The position numbers and the translations under genes are program-made. The notes beneath the pieces are model-generated. The model was not told where the DNA came from. It saw only the letters and a program-made list of their open reading frames with translations, and did not search any database. From Xylocopa sonorina (Eukaryota > Arthropoda > Insecta > Hymenoptera > Apidae), in NCBI RefSeq assembly GCF_050948175.1, contig NW_027490460.1, forward strand, positions 124,001 to 188,000: DNA of 64,000 bases, given 5' to 3'. Below are positions 29,881-38,738 of this stretch, piece after piece (the first letter of the stretch is position 1; each line of letters begins with the position of its first letter).

Positions 29881-30260
29881 CGTTTGCAGATGTCTACGTA
29901 TCGTAGCAATAGCTTTCTAATGCTTCTTAAAACGCGATATCGCATCTCATTTCTATGTTTCATGGTAAGATATAATATGATTTGCGAAGTGTCATGTATT
30001 CCTCGTCTACACTTCAAATGAATGTGAATGCGACACTTCCTCGCTAGGAAATAGCGTTTGCAGATGTCTACGTATCGGAGCAATAGAGTTCAGATGATTC
30101 TTAAAACGCCATATCGCATCTCATTTCTGTGTTTCATGGTAAGATGTAATATGATTTGCGAAGTGTTATGTATTCCTCGTCTACACTTCAAATGAATGTA
30201 AATGCGACACTTCCTTGAAAGGAGGTAGCGATTGCAGATGTCTACGTATCGAAGCAATAG

Positions 30261-30264
30261 AGTT
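30261..30264. repeat. Target-site duplication, left (copy 1)
   Basis: AGTT directly before the LTR, repeated at 31357-31360. It corresponds to monomer positions 157-160. Empty sites elsewhere in the array have a single AGTT in the same context, which confirms the duplication. Confidence 0.88.
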
Positions 30265-30334
30265 TGAAGCGGCATGCTTCATGTAGCTGTAGAATAAAGG
30301 AGGAAGAAAGAAAGGAAGGAAAAGAGAAGGGAAG

Positions 30335-30403
30335 AACGTTTCGTCCTGGGCCTGCTAGTGGACTCATCAGTAAGGCTTCCTAGCAGACCCTGCCTTAGAC
30401 GCT
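30335..30403 (-). ncRNA. Type III hammerhead self-cleaving ribozyme in the 3' LTR (copy 1)
   Basis: In RNA sense (minus strand) all conserved parts occur in order. Stem III 5' strand AGCGU is followed by cleavage triplet GUC, cut expected after the C at 30398. Stem I is UAAGGC with GCCUUA (6 Watson-Crick pairs) and a 15-nt loop 1. Then come CUGAUGA, stem II GUCC/GGAC with a 13-nt loop 2, GAAA, and stem III 3' strand ACGUU. The G10.1-C11.1 and A15.1-U16.1 pairs are present. Stem III is weak, five pairs with one G-U, which is typical of retrozyme hammerheads that work best as dimers. Loop 1 CUGCUAG is fully complementary to loop 2 CUAGCAG, the kind of loop contact natural hammerheads use. Cleavage itself is predicted, not shown. 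Confidence 0.87.
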
Positions 30404-30430
30404 GGGATATTAGGGACAGTTCAGAACTTC

Positions 30431-30436
30431 TATATA
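30431..30436 (-). promoter_or_regulatory. Possible TATA box in the 3' LTR (copy 1)
   Basis: CCAATATATAGAAG reads on the minus strand at LTR positions 81-94. A start site 25-30 bases downstream would fall at LTR positions 110-120, about where the ribozyme begins. The satellite is also AT-rich, so a TATA-like string is weak evidence by itself. Confidence 0.4.
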
Positions 30437-30520
30437 TTGGGAAGGAGAGGCTAGCGAGTACTTTCAGGAAATTGTAGGCTGTGCTGTCCCTCTAGTGGCG
30501 ATAGTCGAAAGGCCGCCACA

Positions 30521-30530
30521 TCACTCCCTT
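30521..30530 (-). promoter_or_regulatory. Polypurine tract next to the 3' LTR (copy 1)
   Basis: In element sense AAGGGAGTGA directly precedes the LTR start TGTGGCGG, the expected place for the plus-strand primer. It is short and has one T. Confidence 0.6.
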
Positions 30531-30841
30531 GCCAGTGATAAACGATACTTGGCCCGTGCGTCTTTCGTTGTTCTTCGTGATGTTCCTCCGGTGCGACGAT
30601 GTGTGTAGAGCCTCGGATAGTGTTTAGTTACTGGGTCGTGTAATAGCCGCTGTGCCATATGCTGCTCTTTCGAACGCGGCAGGGCGCAGTGCTCAAGCCA
30701 GGGCGAAGTAAGTCTCGAGCCTAAGGGCGAGCGCGCTGTAAGAAACCTGCACTGAGCAGTCGTATACTCTGCTGTCCTAGGATGGTCCGTAAGTAACCGA
30801 CGAAGTGCGTCGTAATGATGCCGTAAGGTCCCAATGATCAT
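30521..30841 (-). CDS. Unrecognised 106-residue open frame in the element interior (copy 1)
   Basis: The frame starts MIIGTLRHHYDALRRLL and ends SLARE with a stop. The last codons and the stop are the polypurine tract itself, so the frame closes exactly at the LTR border. It is rich in Arg, Thr and His. I see no zinc knuckle, no protease, no reverse transcriptase YxDD and no integrase motif. It could be the 3' remnant of a longer polyprotein left by the internal deletion that made a miniature element, or a chance frame. The copy at 38925-39245 is identical, but the duplication is too recent for that to show selection. An in-frame stop lies a little upstream of the Met. Confidence 0.25.
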   Translation of the reverse strand: MIIGTLRHHYDALRRLLTDHPRTAEYTTAQCRFLTARSPLGSRLTSPWLEHCALPRSKEQHMAQRLLHDPVTKHYPRLYTHRRTGGTSRRTTKDARAKYRLSLARE

Positions 30842-31070
30842 CGAATGCGGCCGAACTTTAGCGAGATCGTCGTGGGCGCGGCTTTAAAGCGTCGTGGCCA
30901 CCCTAGGAGAGGGGTTACGATTTCGGCGTGCTGCGGAAGAACCCAAAGTCCATTGATGAAAGTACATCCTTCCAGATATCCTGGGGCGAGGCTTGTCGTC
31001 GAAGGTCGAAATATGTTCGAGTAGGCTGCTTCCGTTGTCCTCCTGTGTTGTAAGTAGGTTGCGTGTTCAC

Positions 31071-31088
31071 ATCACGTCGGGGTCACCA
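31071..31088 (-). promoter_or_regulatory. Primer-binding site complementary to tRNA-Trp (copy 1)
   Basis: On the minus strand TGGTGACCCCGACGTGAT begins two bases after the LTR end. It is complementary to the last 18 bases of animal tRNA-Trp including CCA, as I recall that tRNA. The plus strand matches the tRNA over positions 44-76 (31056-31088) except at position 58 (31070). The same 18-base site is known as a retroviral tRNA-Trp primer site. This fixes the element's orientation as minus. Confidence 0.87.
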
Positions 31089-31160
31089 GTTGAAGCGGCA
31101 TGCTTCATGTAGCTGTAGAATAAAGGAGGAAGAAAGAAAGGAAGGAAAAGAGAGGGGAAG

Positions 31161-31209
31161 AACGTTTCGTCCTGGGCCTGCTAGTGGACTCATCAGAGGG
31201 GGCACGTTC
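31161..31209 (-). ncRNA. Degenerate hammerhead without stem I in the 5' LTR (copy 1)
   Basis: CUGAUGA (31196-31190), stem II GUCC/GGAC and GAAACGUUC are intact because they lie in the shared LTR part. Upstream, GAACGU (31209-31204) pairs perfectly with ACGUUC as a 6-bp stem III. Only seven bases (GCCCCCU) separate it from CUGAUGA, so stem I is absent, and the base after GAACGU is G, which hammerheads do not cleave. It is probably inactive. Confidence 0.6.
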
Positions 31210-31224
31210 GCAGAAATCATCTTC

Positions 31225-31298
31225 AACCCTCGAAGACGAAGAGAAAGTTTGTAGTCAAACATATGTTTAATGTCTCCAGTCTCTTCGCTTCGAGGGTT
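31225..31298. other. Long hairpin in the 5' LTR U3 half (copy 1)
   Basis: The plus-strand arm AACCCTCGAAGACGAAGAGA (31225-31244) pairs with TCTCTTCGCTTCGAGGGTT (31280-31298), 19 pairs with one bulged A. The loop contains the 12-bp palindrome AAACATATGTTT (31257-31268). The 3' LTR lacks it. Confidence 0.8.
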
Positions 31299-31356
31299 AA
31301 GTGTGCTCTTCCGGCCTGCGCCACGGGGTGCAAAGGCGACTACGGTGGTCGCCACA

Positions 31357-31360
31357 AGTT
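31357..31360. repeat. Target-site duplication, right (copy 1)
   Basis: AGTT directly after the LTR end GCCACA, continuing into CAAATGCTTCTTAG of the satellite. Confidence 0.88.
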
Positions 31361-32427
31361 CAAATGCTTCTTAGAACGAGATATTGCATCTCATATCTAT
31401 GTTTCATGATAAGATATAATATACATTGCGAAGTGTTATGCATTCCTCGACTACGATTCAAGTGAATGTAAATGCGACACTTCCTTGCAAGGAAATAGCG
31501 TTTGCAGATGTCTACGTATCGTAGCAATAGAGTTCTTATGATTCTTAAAACGTGATATCGCATCTCATTTCTATGTTTCATGGTAAGATATAATATGATT
31601 TGCGAAGTGTCATGTATTCCTCGTCTACACTTCAAATGAATGTGAATGCGACACTTCCTCGCTAGGAAATAGCGTTTGCAGATGTCTACGTATCGTAGCA
31701 ATAGAGTTCATATGATTCTTAGAACGCGATATCGCATCTCATTTCTATGTTTCATGGTAAGATATAACATGATTTGCGAAGTGTTATGTATTCCTCGTCT
31801 ACACTTCAAATGAATGTGAATGCGATACTTCCTCGCTACTAAATAGCGTTTGCAGATGCCTACGTATCGTAGCAATAGCTTTCTAATGCTTCTTAAAACG
31901 CGATATCGCATCTCATTTCTATGTTTCATGGTAAGATATAATATGATTTGCGAAGTGTCATGTATTACTCGTCTACACTTGAAATGAATGTAAATGCGAC
32001 ACTTCCCTGCTAGGATATAGCGTCTGCAAATGTCTAGGTATCGTAGCAATAGAGTTCATATGATTCTTAAAACGCGATATCGCATCCCATTTCTATGTGT
32101 CATGGTAAGATATAATACGATTTGCGAAGTGTCATGTATTCCTCGTCTACACTTCAAATGAATGTAAATGCGACACTTCCTTGCTAGGAAATAGCGTCTG
32201 CAGATGTCTAGGTATCGTAGCAATAGTGTTCTAATGCTTCTTAAAACGCGATATCGCACCTCATTTCTATGTTTCATGGTAAGATGTAATATGATTTGCG
32301 AAGTGTTATGCATTCCTCGTCTACGATTCAAATGAATGTAAATGCGATACTTCCTTGCAAGGAAATAGCGTTTGTAGATGTCTGCGTATCGTAGCAATAG
32401 AGTTCTTATGATTCTTAAAACGCGATA

Positions 32428-33897
32428 TCACATCTCATTTCTATGTTTCATGGTAAGATATAACATGATTTGCGAAGTGTCATGTATTCCTCGTCTACAC
32501 TTCAAATGAATGTAAATGCGACACTTCCTTGCTAGGAAATAGCGTCTGCAGATGTCTAGGTATCGTAGCAATGGTGTTCTAATGCTTCTTAAAACGCGAT
32601 ATCGCACCTCATTTCTATGTTTCATGGTAAGATATAATATGATTTGCGAAGTGTCATGTACTCCTCGTCTACACTTCAAATGAATGTAAATGCGACACTT
32701 CCTCGCTAGGAAATAGCGTTTGCAGATGTCTACGTATCGTAGCAATAGATTTCTAATGCTTCTTAAAACGCGATATCGCATCTCATTTCTATGTTTCATG
32801 GTAAGATATAATATGATTTGCGAAGTGTCATGTATTCCTCGTCTACACTTCAAATGAATGCGAATGCGATACTTCCACGCTTGGAAATAGCGTCTGCAGA
32901 TGTCTACGTATCGTAGCAATAGCTTTCTAATGCTTCTTAAAACGCGATATCGCATCTCATTTCTATGTTTCATGGTAAGATATAATATGATTTGCGAAGT
33001 GTCATGTATTACTCGTCTACACTTGAAATGAATGTAAATGCGACACTTCCTTGCTAGGATATAGCGTCTGCAAATGTCTAGGTATCGTAGCAATAGAGTT
33101 CATATGATTCTTAAAACGCGATATCGCATCCCATTTCTATGTGTCATGGTAAGATATAATACGATTTGCGAAGTGTCATGTATTCCTCGTCTACACTTCA
33201 AATGAATGTAAATGCGACACTTCCTTGCTAGGAAATAGCGTCTGCAGATGTCTAGGTATCGTAGCAATAGTGTTCTAATGCTTCTTAAAACGCGATATCG
33301 CACCTCATTTCTATGTTTCATGGTAAGATATAATGTGATTTGCGAAGTGTCATGTACTCCTCGTCTACACTTCAAATGAATGTAAATGCGACACTTCCTC
33401 GCTAGGAAATAGCGTTTGCAGATGTCTACGTATCGTAGCAATAGATTTCTAATGCTTCTTAAAACGCGATATCGCATCTCATTTCTATGTTTCATGGTAA
33501 GATATAATATGATTTGCGAAGTGTCATGTATTCCTCGTCTACACTTCAAATGAATGTAAATGCAACACTTCCTTGCAAGGAAATAGCGTTTGCAGATGTT
33601 TACCTATCAAAGCAATAGAGTTCTAATGCTTCTTAAAACGCGATATCGCATCTCATATCTATGTTTCATGATAAGATATAATATACATTGCGAAGTGTCA
33701 TGTATTCCTCGTCTACACTTCAAATGAATGTAAATGCGACACTTCCTCGCTAGGAAATAGCGTTTGCAGATGTCTACGTATCGTAGCAATAGATTTCTAA
33801 TGCTTCTTAAAACGCGATATCGCATCTCATTTCTATGTTTCATGGTAAGATATAATATGATTTGCGAAGTGTCATGTATTCCTCGTCTACACTTCAA
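32428..33897. repeat. Copy of the 27504-28973 segment on the other side of the element
   Basis: Monomer order and private variants match 27504-28973 at an offset of 4924 bp, which is 22 x 174 plus the 1096-bp element with its target duplication. The ATCACATC, CATGTACTCC and GGATATAGCG monomers occur in the same order. Confidence 0.78.
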
Positions 33898-34569
33898 ATG
33901 AATGTAAATGCAACACTTCCTTGCAAGGAAATAGCGTTTGCAGATGTTTACCTATCAAAGCAATAGAGTTCTAATGCTTCTTACAACGCGATATCGCATC
34001 TCATTTCTATGTTTCATGGTAAGATGTAATATGATTTGCGAAGTGTTATGCATTCCTCGTCTACGATTCAAATGAATGTAAATGCGACACTTCCTTGCAA
34101 GGAAGTAGCGATTGCAGATATCTACGTATCGAAGCAATAGAGTTCAAATGCTTCTTAAAACGAGATATTGCATCTCATATCTATGTTTCATGATAAGATA
34201 TAATATACATTGCGAAGTGTTATGCATTCCTCGAGTACGATTCAAGTGAATGTAAATGCGACACTTCCTTGCAAGGAAGTAGCGATTGCAGATATCTACG
34301 TATCGAAGCAATAGAGTTCTTATGATTCTTAAAACGCGATATCACATCTCATATCTATGTTTCATGATAAGATATAATATACATTGCGAAGTGTTATGCA
34401 TTCCTCGTCTACGATTCAAATGAATGTAAATGCGACACTTCCTTGCAAGGAAATAGCGTTTGCAGATGTCTACGTATCGAAGCAATATAGTTCAAATGCT
34501 TCTTAAAACGAGATATTGCATCTCAATTCTATGTTTCATGGTAAGATATAATATGATTTGCGAAGGGTC

Positions 34570-37500
34570 ATGTAATCCTCGTCTACACTTCAAATGAATG
34601 TGAATGCGACACTTCCTCGCTAGGAAATAGCGTTTGCAGATGTCTACGTATCGTAGCAATAGAGTTCAGATGATTCTTAAAACGCGATATCGCATCTCAT
34701 TTCTATGTTTCATGGTAAGATATAACATGATTTGCGAAGTGTTATGTATTCCTCGTCTACACTTCAAATGAATGTGAATGCGATACTTCCTCGCTTGGAA
34801 ATAGCGTTTGCAGATGTCTACGTATCGTAGCAATAGCTTTCTAATGCTTCTTAAAACGCGATATCGCATCTCATTTCTATGTTTCATGGTAAGATATAAT
34901 ATGATTTGCGAAGTGTCATGTATTCCTCGTCTACACTTCAAATGAATGTAAATGCGACACTTCCTTGCTAGGAAATAGCGTCTGCAAATGTCTAGGTATC
35001 GTAGCAATAGAGTTCATATGATTCTTAAAACGCGATATCGCATCTCATTTCTATGTTTCATGGTAAGATATAATACGATTTGCGAAGTGTCATGTATTCC
35101 TCGTCTACACTTCAAATGAATGTAAATGCGACACTTCCTTGCTAGGAAATAGCGTTTGCAGATGTTTACCTATCAAAGCAATAGAGTTCTAATGCTTCTT
35201 AAAACGCGATATCGCATCTCATATCTATGTTTCATGATAAGATATAATATACATTGCGAAGTGTCATGTATTTCTCGTCTACACTTCAAATGAATGTAAA
35301 TGCGACACTTCCTCGCTAGGAAATAGCGTTTGCAGATGTCTACGTATCGTAGCAGTAGATTTCTAATGCTTCTTAAAACGCGATATCGCATCTCATTTCT
35401 ATGTTTCATGGTAAGATATAATATGATTTGCGAAGTGTCATGTATTCCTCGTCTACACTTCAAATGAATGTGAATGCGATACTTCCTCGCTTGGAAATAG
35501 CGTTTGCAGATGTCTACGTATCGTAGCAATAGCTTTCTAATGCTTCTTAAAACGCGATATCGCATCTCATTTCTATGTTTCATGGTAAGATATAATATGA
35601 TTTGCGAAGTGTCATGTAATCCTCGTCTACACTTCAAATGAATGTGAATGCGACACTTCCTCGCTAGGAAATAGCGTTTGCAGATGTCTACGTATCGTAG
35701 CAATAGAGTTCAGATAATTCTTAAAACGCGATATCGCATCTCATTTCTATGTTTCATGGTAAGATATAACATGATTTGCGAAGTGTTATGTATTCCTCGT
35801 CTACACTTCAAATGAATGTGAATGCGATACTTCCTCGCTTGGAAATAGCGTTTGCAGATGTCTACGTATCGTAGCAATAGCTTTCTAATGCTTCTTAAAA
35901 CGCGATATCGCATCTCATTTCTATGTTTCATGGTAAGATATAATATGATTTGCGAAGTGTCATGTATTCCTCGTCTACACTTCAAATGAATGTAAATGCG
36001 ACACTTCCTTGCTAGGAAATAGCGTCTGCAAATGTCTAGGTATCGTAGCAATAGAGTTCATATGATTCTTAAAACGCGATATCGCATCTCATTTCTATGT
36101 TTCATGGTAAGATATAATACGATTTGCGAAGTGTCATGTATTCCTCGTCTACACTTCAAATGAATGTAAATGCGACACTTCCTTGCTAGGAAATAGCGTT
36201 TGCAGATGTTTACCTATCAAAGCAATAGAGTTCTAATGCTTCTTAAAACGCGATATCGCATCTCATATCTATGTTTCATGATAAGATATAATATACATTG
36301 CGAAGTGTCATGTATTTCTCGTCTACACTTCAAATGAATGTAAATGCGACACTTCCTCGCTAGGAAATAGCGTTTGCAGATGTCTACGTATCGTAGCAGT
36401 AGATTTCTAATGCTTCTTAAAACGCGATATCGCATCTCATTTCTATGTTTCATGGTAAGATATAATATGATTTGCGAAGTGTCATGTATTCCTCGTCTAC
36501 ACTTCAAATGAATGTGAATGCGATACTTCCTCGCTTGGAAATAGCGTTTGCAGATGTCTACGTATCGTAGCAATAGCTTTCTAATGCTTCTTAAAACGCG
36601 ATATCGCATCTCATTTCTATGTTTCATGGTAAGATATAATATGATTTGCGAAGTGTCATGTAATCCTCGTCTACACTTCAAATGAATGTGAATGCGACAC
36701 TTCCTCGCTAGGAAATAGCGTTTGCAGATGTCTACGTATCGTAGCAATAGAGTTCAGATAATTCTTAAAACGCGATATCGCATCTCATTTCTATGTTTCA
36801 TGGTAAGATATAACATGATTTGCGAAGTGTTATGTATTCCTCGTCTACACTTCAAATGAATGTGAATGCGATACTTCCTCGCTTGGAAATAGCGTTTGCA
36901 GATGTCTACGTATCGTAGCAATAGCTTTCTAATGCTTCTTAAAACGCGATATCGCATCTCATTTCTATGTTTCATGGTAAGATATAATATGATTTGCGAA
37001 GTGTCATGTATTCCTCGTCTACACTTCAAATGAATGTAAATGCGACACTTCCTTGCTAGGAAATAGCGTCTGCAAATGTCTAGGTATCGTAGCAATAGAG
37101 TTCATATGATTCTTAAAACGCGATATCGCATCTCATTTCTATGTTTCATGGTAAGATATAATACGATTTGCGAAGTGTCATGTATTCCTCGTCTACACTT
37201 CAAATGAATGTAAATGCGACACTTCCTTGCTAGGAAATAGCGTTTGCAGATGTTTACCTATCAAAGCAATAGAGTTCTAATGCTTCTTAAAACGCGATAT
37301 CGCATCTCATATCTATGTTTCATGATAAGATATAATATACATTGCGAAGTGTCATGTATTTCTCGTCTACACTTCAAATGAATGTAAATGCGACACTTCC
37401 TCGCTAGGAAATAGCGTTTGCAGATGTCTACGTATCGTAGCAGTAGATTTCTAATGCTTCTTAAAACGCGATATCGCATCTCATTTCTATGTTTCATGGT
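34570..37500. repeat. Higher-order repeat of 6 monomers, about 2.8 tandem copies
   Basis: The period is 1044 bp: about 34570-35613, 35614-36657, and 36658 to about 37500. The last two show no difference that I noticed. The first differs at AGTTCAGATG against AGTTCAGATA and in its leftmost monomer. This near-identity suggests one of the youngest amplifications in the window. Confidence 0.85.
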
Positions 37501-38664
37501 AAGATATAATATGATTTGCGAAGTGTCATGTATTCCTCGTCTACACTTCAAATGAATGTAAATGCAACACTTCCTTGCAAGGAAATAGCGTTTACAGATG
37601 TTTACCTATCAAAGCAATAGAGTTCTAATGCTTCTTAAAACGCGATATCGCATCTCATTTCTATGTTTCATGGTAAGATATAATATGATTTGCGAAGTGT
37701 TATGTATTCCTTGTCTGCACTTCAAATGAATGCAAATGAGACACTTCCTTGCAAGGAAATAGCGTTTGCAGATGTCTACGTATCGTAGCAATAGAGTTCT
37801 AATGATTCTTAAAACGCGATATCGCATCTCATTTCTATGTTTCATGGTAAGATATAATATGATTTGCGAAGTGTTATGTATTCCTCGTCTACACATCAAA
37901 TGAATGTAAATTCGACACTTCCTTGCTAGGAAATAGCGTCTGCAGATGTCTAGGTATCGTAGCGATAGAGTTCTTATGATTCTTAAAACGCGATATCGCA
38001 TCTCATTTCTATGTTTCATGGTAAGATATAATATGATTTGCGAAGTGTTATGTATTCCTCGTCTACACATCAAATGAATGTAAATTCGACACTTGCTTGC
38101 TAGGAAATAGCGTCTGCAGATGTCTAGGTATCGTTGCGATAGAGTTCTAATGCTTCTTAAAACGCGATATCGCATCTCATTTCTATGTTTCATGGTAAGA
38201 TGTAATATGATTTGCGAAGTGTTATGCATTCCTCGTCTACGATTCAAATGAATGTAAATGCGACACTTCCTTGCAAGGAAGTAGCGATTGCAGATATCTA
38301 CGTATCGAAGCAATAGAGTCCAAATGCTTCTTAAAACGAGATATTGCATCTCATATCTATGTTTCATGATAAGATATAAAATACATTGCGAAGTGTTATG
38401 CATTCCTCGAGTACGATTCAAGTGAATGTAAATGCGACACTTCCTTGCAAGGAAATTGCGTTTGCAGATGTCTACGTATCGTAGCAATAGAGTTCTTATG
38501 ATTCTTAAAACGCGATATCACATCTCATTTCTATGTTTCATGGTAAGATATAATATGATTTGCGAAGTGTCATGTATTCCTCGTCTACACTTCAAATGAA
38601 TGTAAATGCGACACTTCCTTGAAAGGAGGTAGCGATTGCAGATGTCTACGTATCGAAGCAATAG

Positions 38665-38668
38665 AGTT
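38665..38668. repeat. Target-site duplication, left (copy 2)
   Basis: AGTT before the LTR, repeated at 39761-39764. Confidence 0.87.
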
Positions 38669-38738
38669 TGAAGCGGCATGCTTCATGTAGCTGTAGAATA
38701 AAGGAGGAAGAAAGAAAGGAAGGAAAAGAGAAGGGAAG

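Larger units (their letters stand above)
1..30264. repeat. Satellite block 1, about 174 monomers
   Basis: Continuous satellite with no other DNA. The first 12 kb are heterogeneous, with short local duplications. From about 12 kb the block is built of longer, nearly identical higher-order units. Two single-base insertions (20244 and 22681) are the only register changes. Minus-strand open frames in multiples of 58 codons run through it because 174 is divisible by three; I do not regard them as genes. Confidence 0.97.
30265..30520 (-). repeat. 3' LTR of copy 1, 256 bp, with ribozyme
   Basis: In element sense it starts TGTGGCGGCC straight after the polypurine tract and ends GCTTCA at the satellite. 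LTR positions 1-150 are unlike the other LTR apart from the first ~24 bases. Positions 151-256 are shared with it. A TATATA box lies at LTR positions 85-90, and the hammerhead spans 118-186. The end carries a small inverted repeat, TGAAGC...GCTTCA. A pyrimidine-rich tract fills much of the last 70 bp. Confidence 0.82.
30265..31356 (-). mobile_element. TRIM/retrozyme-like non-autonomous LTR retroelement, copy 1
   Basis: A 1092-bp non-satellite insert on the minus strand. In element sense it reads: 5' LTR (31356 to 31091, TGTGGCGACC to GCCGCTTCA), two-base spacer AC, primer-binding site, about 570 bp internal DNA, polypurine tract, 3' LTR (30520 to 30265, TGTGGCGGCC to GCCGCTTCA). AGTT flanks both ends. 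The two LTRs share their last 106 bp (one difference) and a similar start, but about 150 bp of their U3 halves are unrelated. No gag, protease, reverse transcriptase or integrase motif is visible, so movement would need enzymes from another element. The 3' LTR contains a complete hammerhead ribozyme motif. Size, direct repeats, PBS, PPT and ribozyme match the plan of plant retrozymes. The family is unknown; a Ty3/gypsy-type helper is likely from the 4-bp duplication but unproven. Confidence 0.85.
31091..31356 (-). repeat. 5' LTR of copy 1, 266 bp, with degenerate ribozyme
   Basis: In element sense it runs TGTGGCGACC to GCTTCA, two bases before the primer-binding site. Near its start GGCGAC faces GTCGCC. 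Its middle holds a long hairpin (31225-31298). The last 106 bp match the 3' LTR with one A/G difference. It carries CTGATGA, stem II and GAAA of the ribozyme but no stem I. Confidence 0.85.
31357..38668. repeat. Satellite block 2, 42 monomers between the two element copies
   Basis: 7312 bp, which is 42 x 174 plus the 4-bp target duplication. No register change occurs. It contains a copy of the 27.5-29.0 kb segment and a 6-monomer higher-order repeat. Confidence 0.97.

Noticed and set aside
442..30083. Dozens of minus-strand open frames with a repeated 58-residue unit
   Set aside because: They follow from the monomer length being divisible by three. They stop at single-base variants, shift frame only at the five insertions and show no protein signature.
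30293..30298. AATAAA polyadenylation signal in the LTR (also 31119-31124)
   Set aside because: It lies on the plus strand, opposite to the element's sense as fixed by the primer-binding site. It may be chance.
30265..30370. Truncated 106-bp LTR followed by unrelated internal DNA
   Set aside because: The sequence to 30520 starts TGTGGCGGCC on the minus strand directly after a purine tract, like the other LTR start. It is better read as a full 256-bp LTR with a different U3.
31056..31088. tRNA-Trp gene fragment or tRNA-derived SINE
   Set aside because: Only the 3' part with encoded CCA is present, two bases from an LTR end and in antisense to the element, which is the definition of a primer-binding site.
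31063..31355. Open frames on both strands across the 5' LTR (also 39467-39778)
   Set aside because: They run through the LTR, the primer site and into satellite. Their composition reflects LTR structure and no domain is seen.
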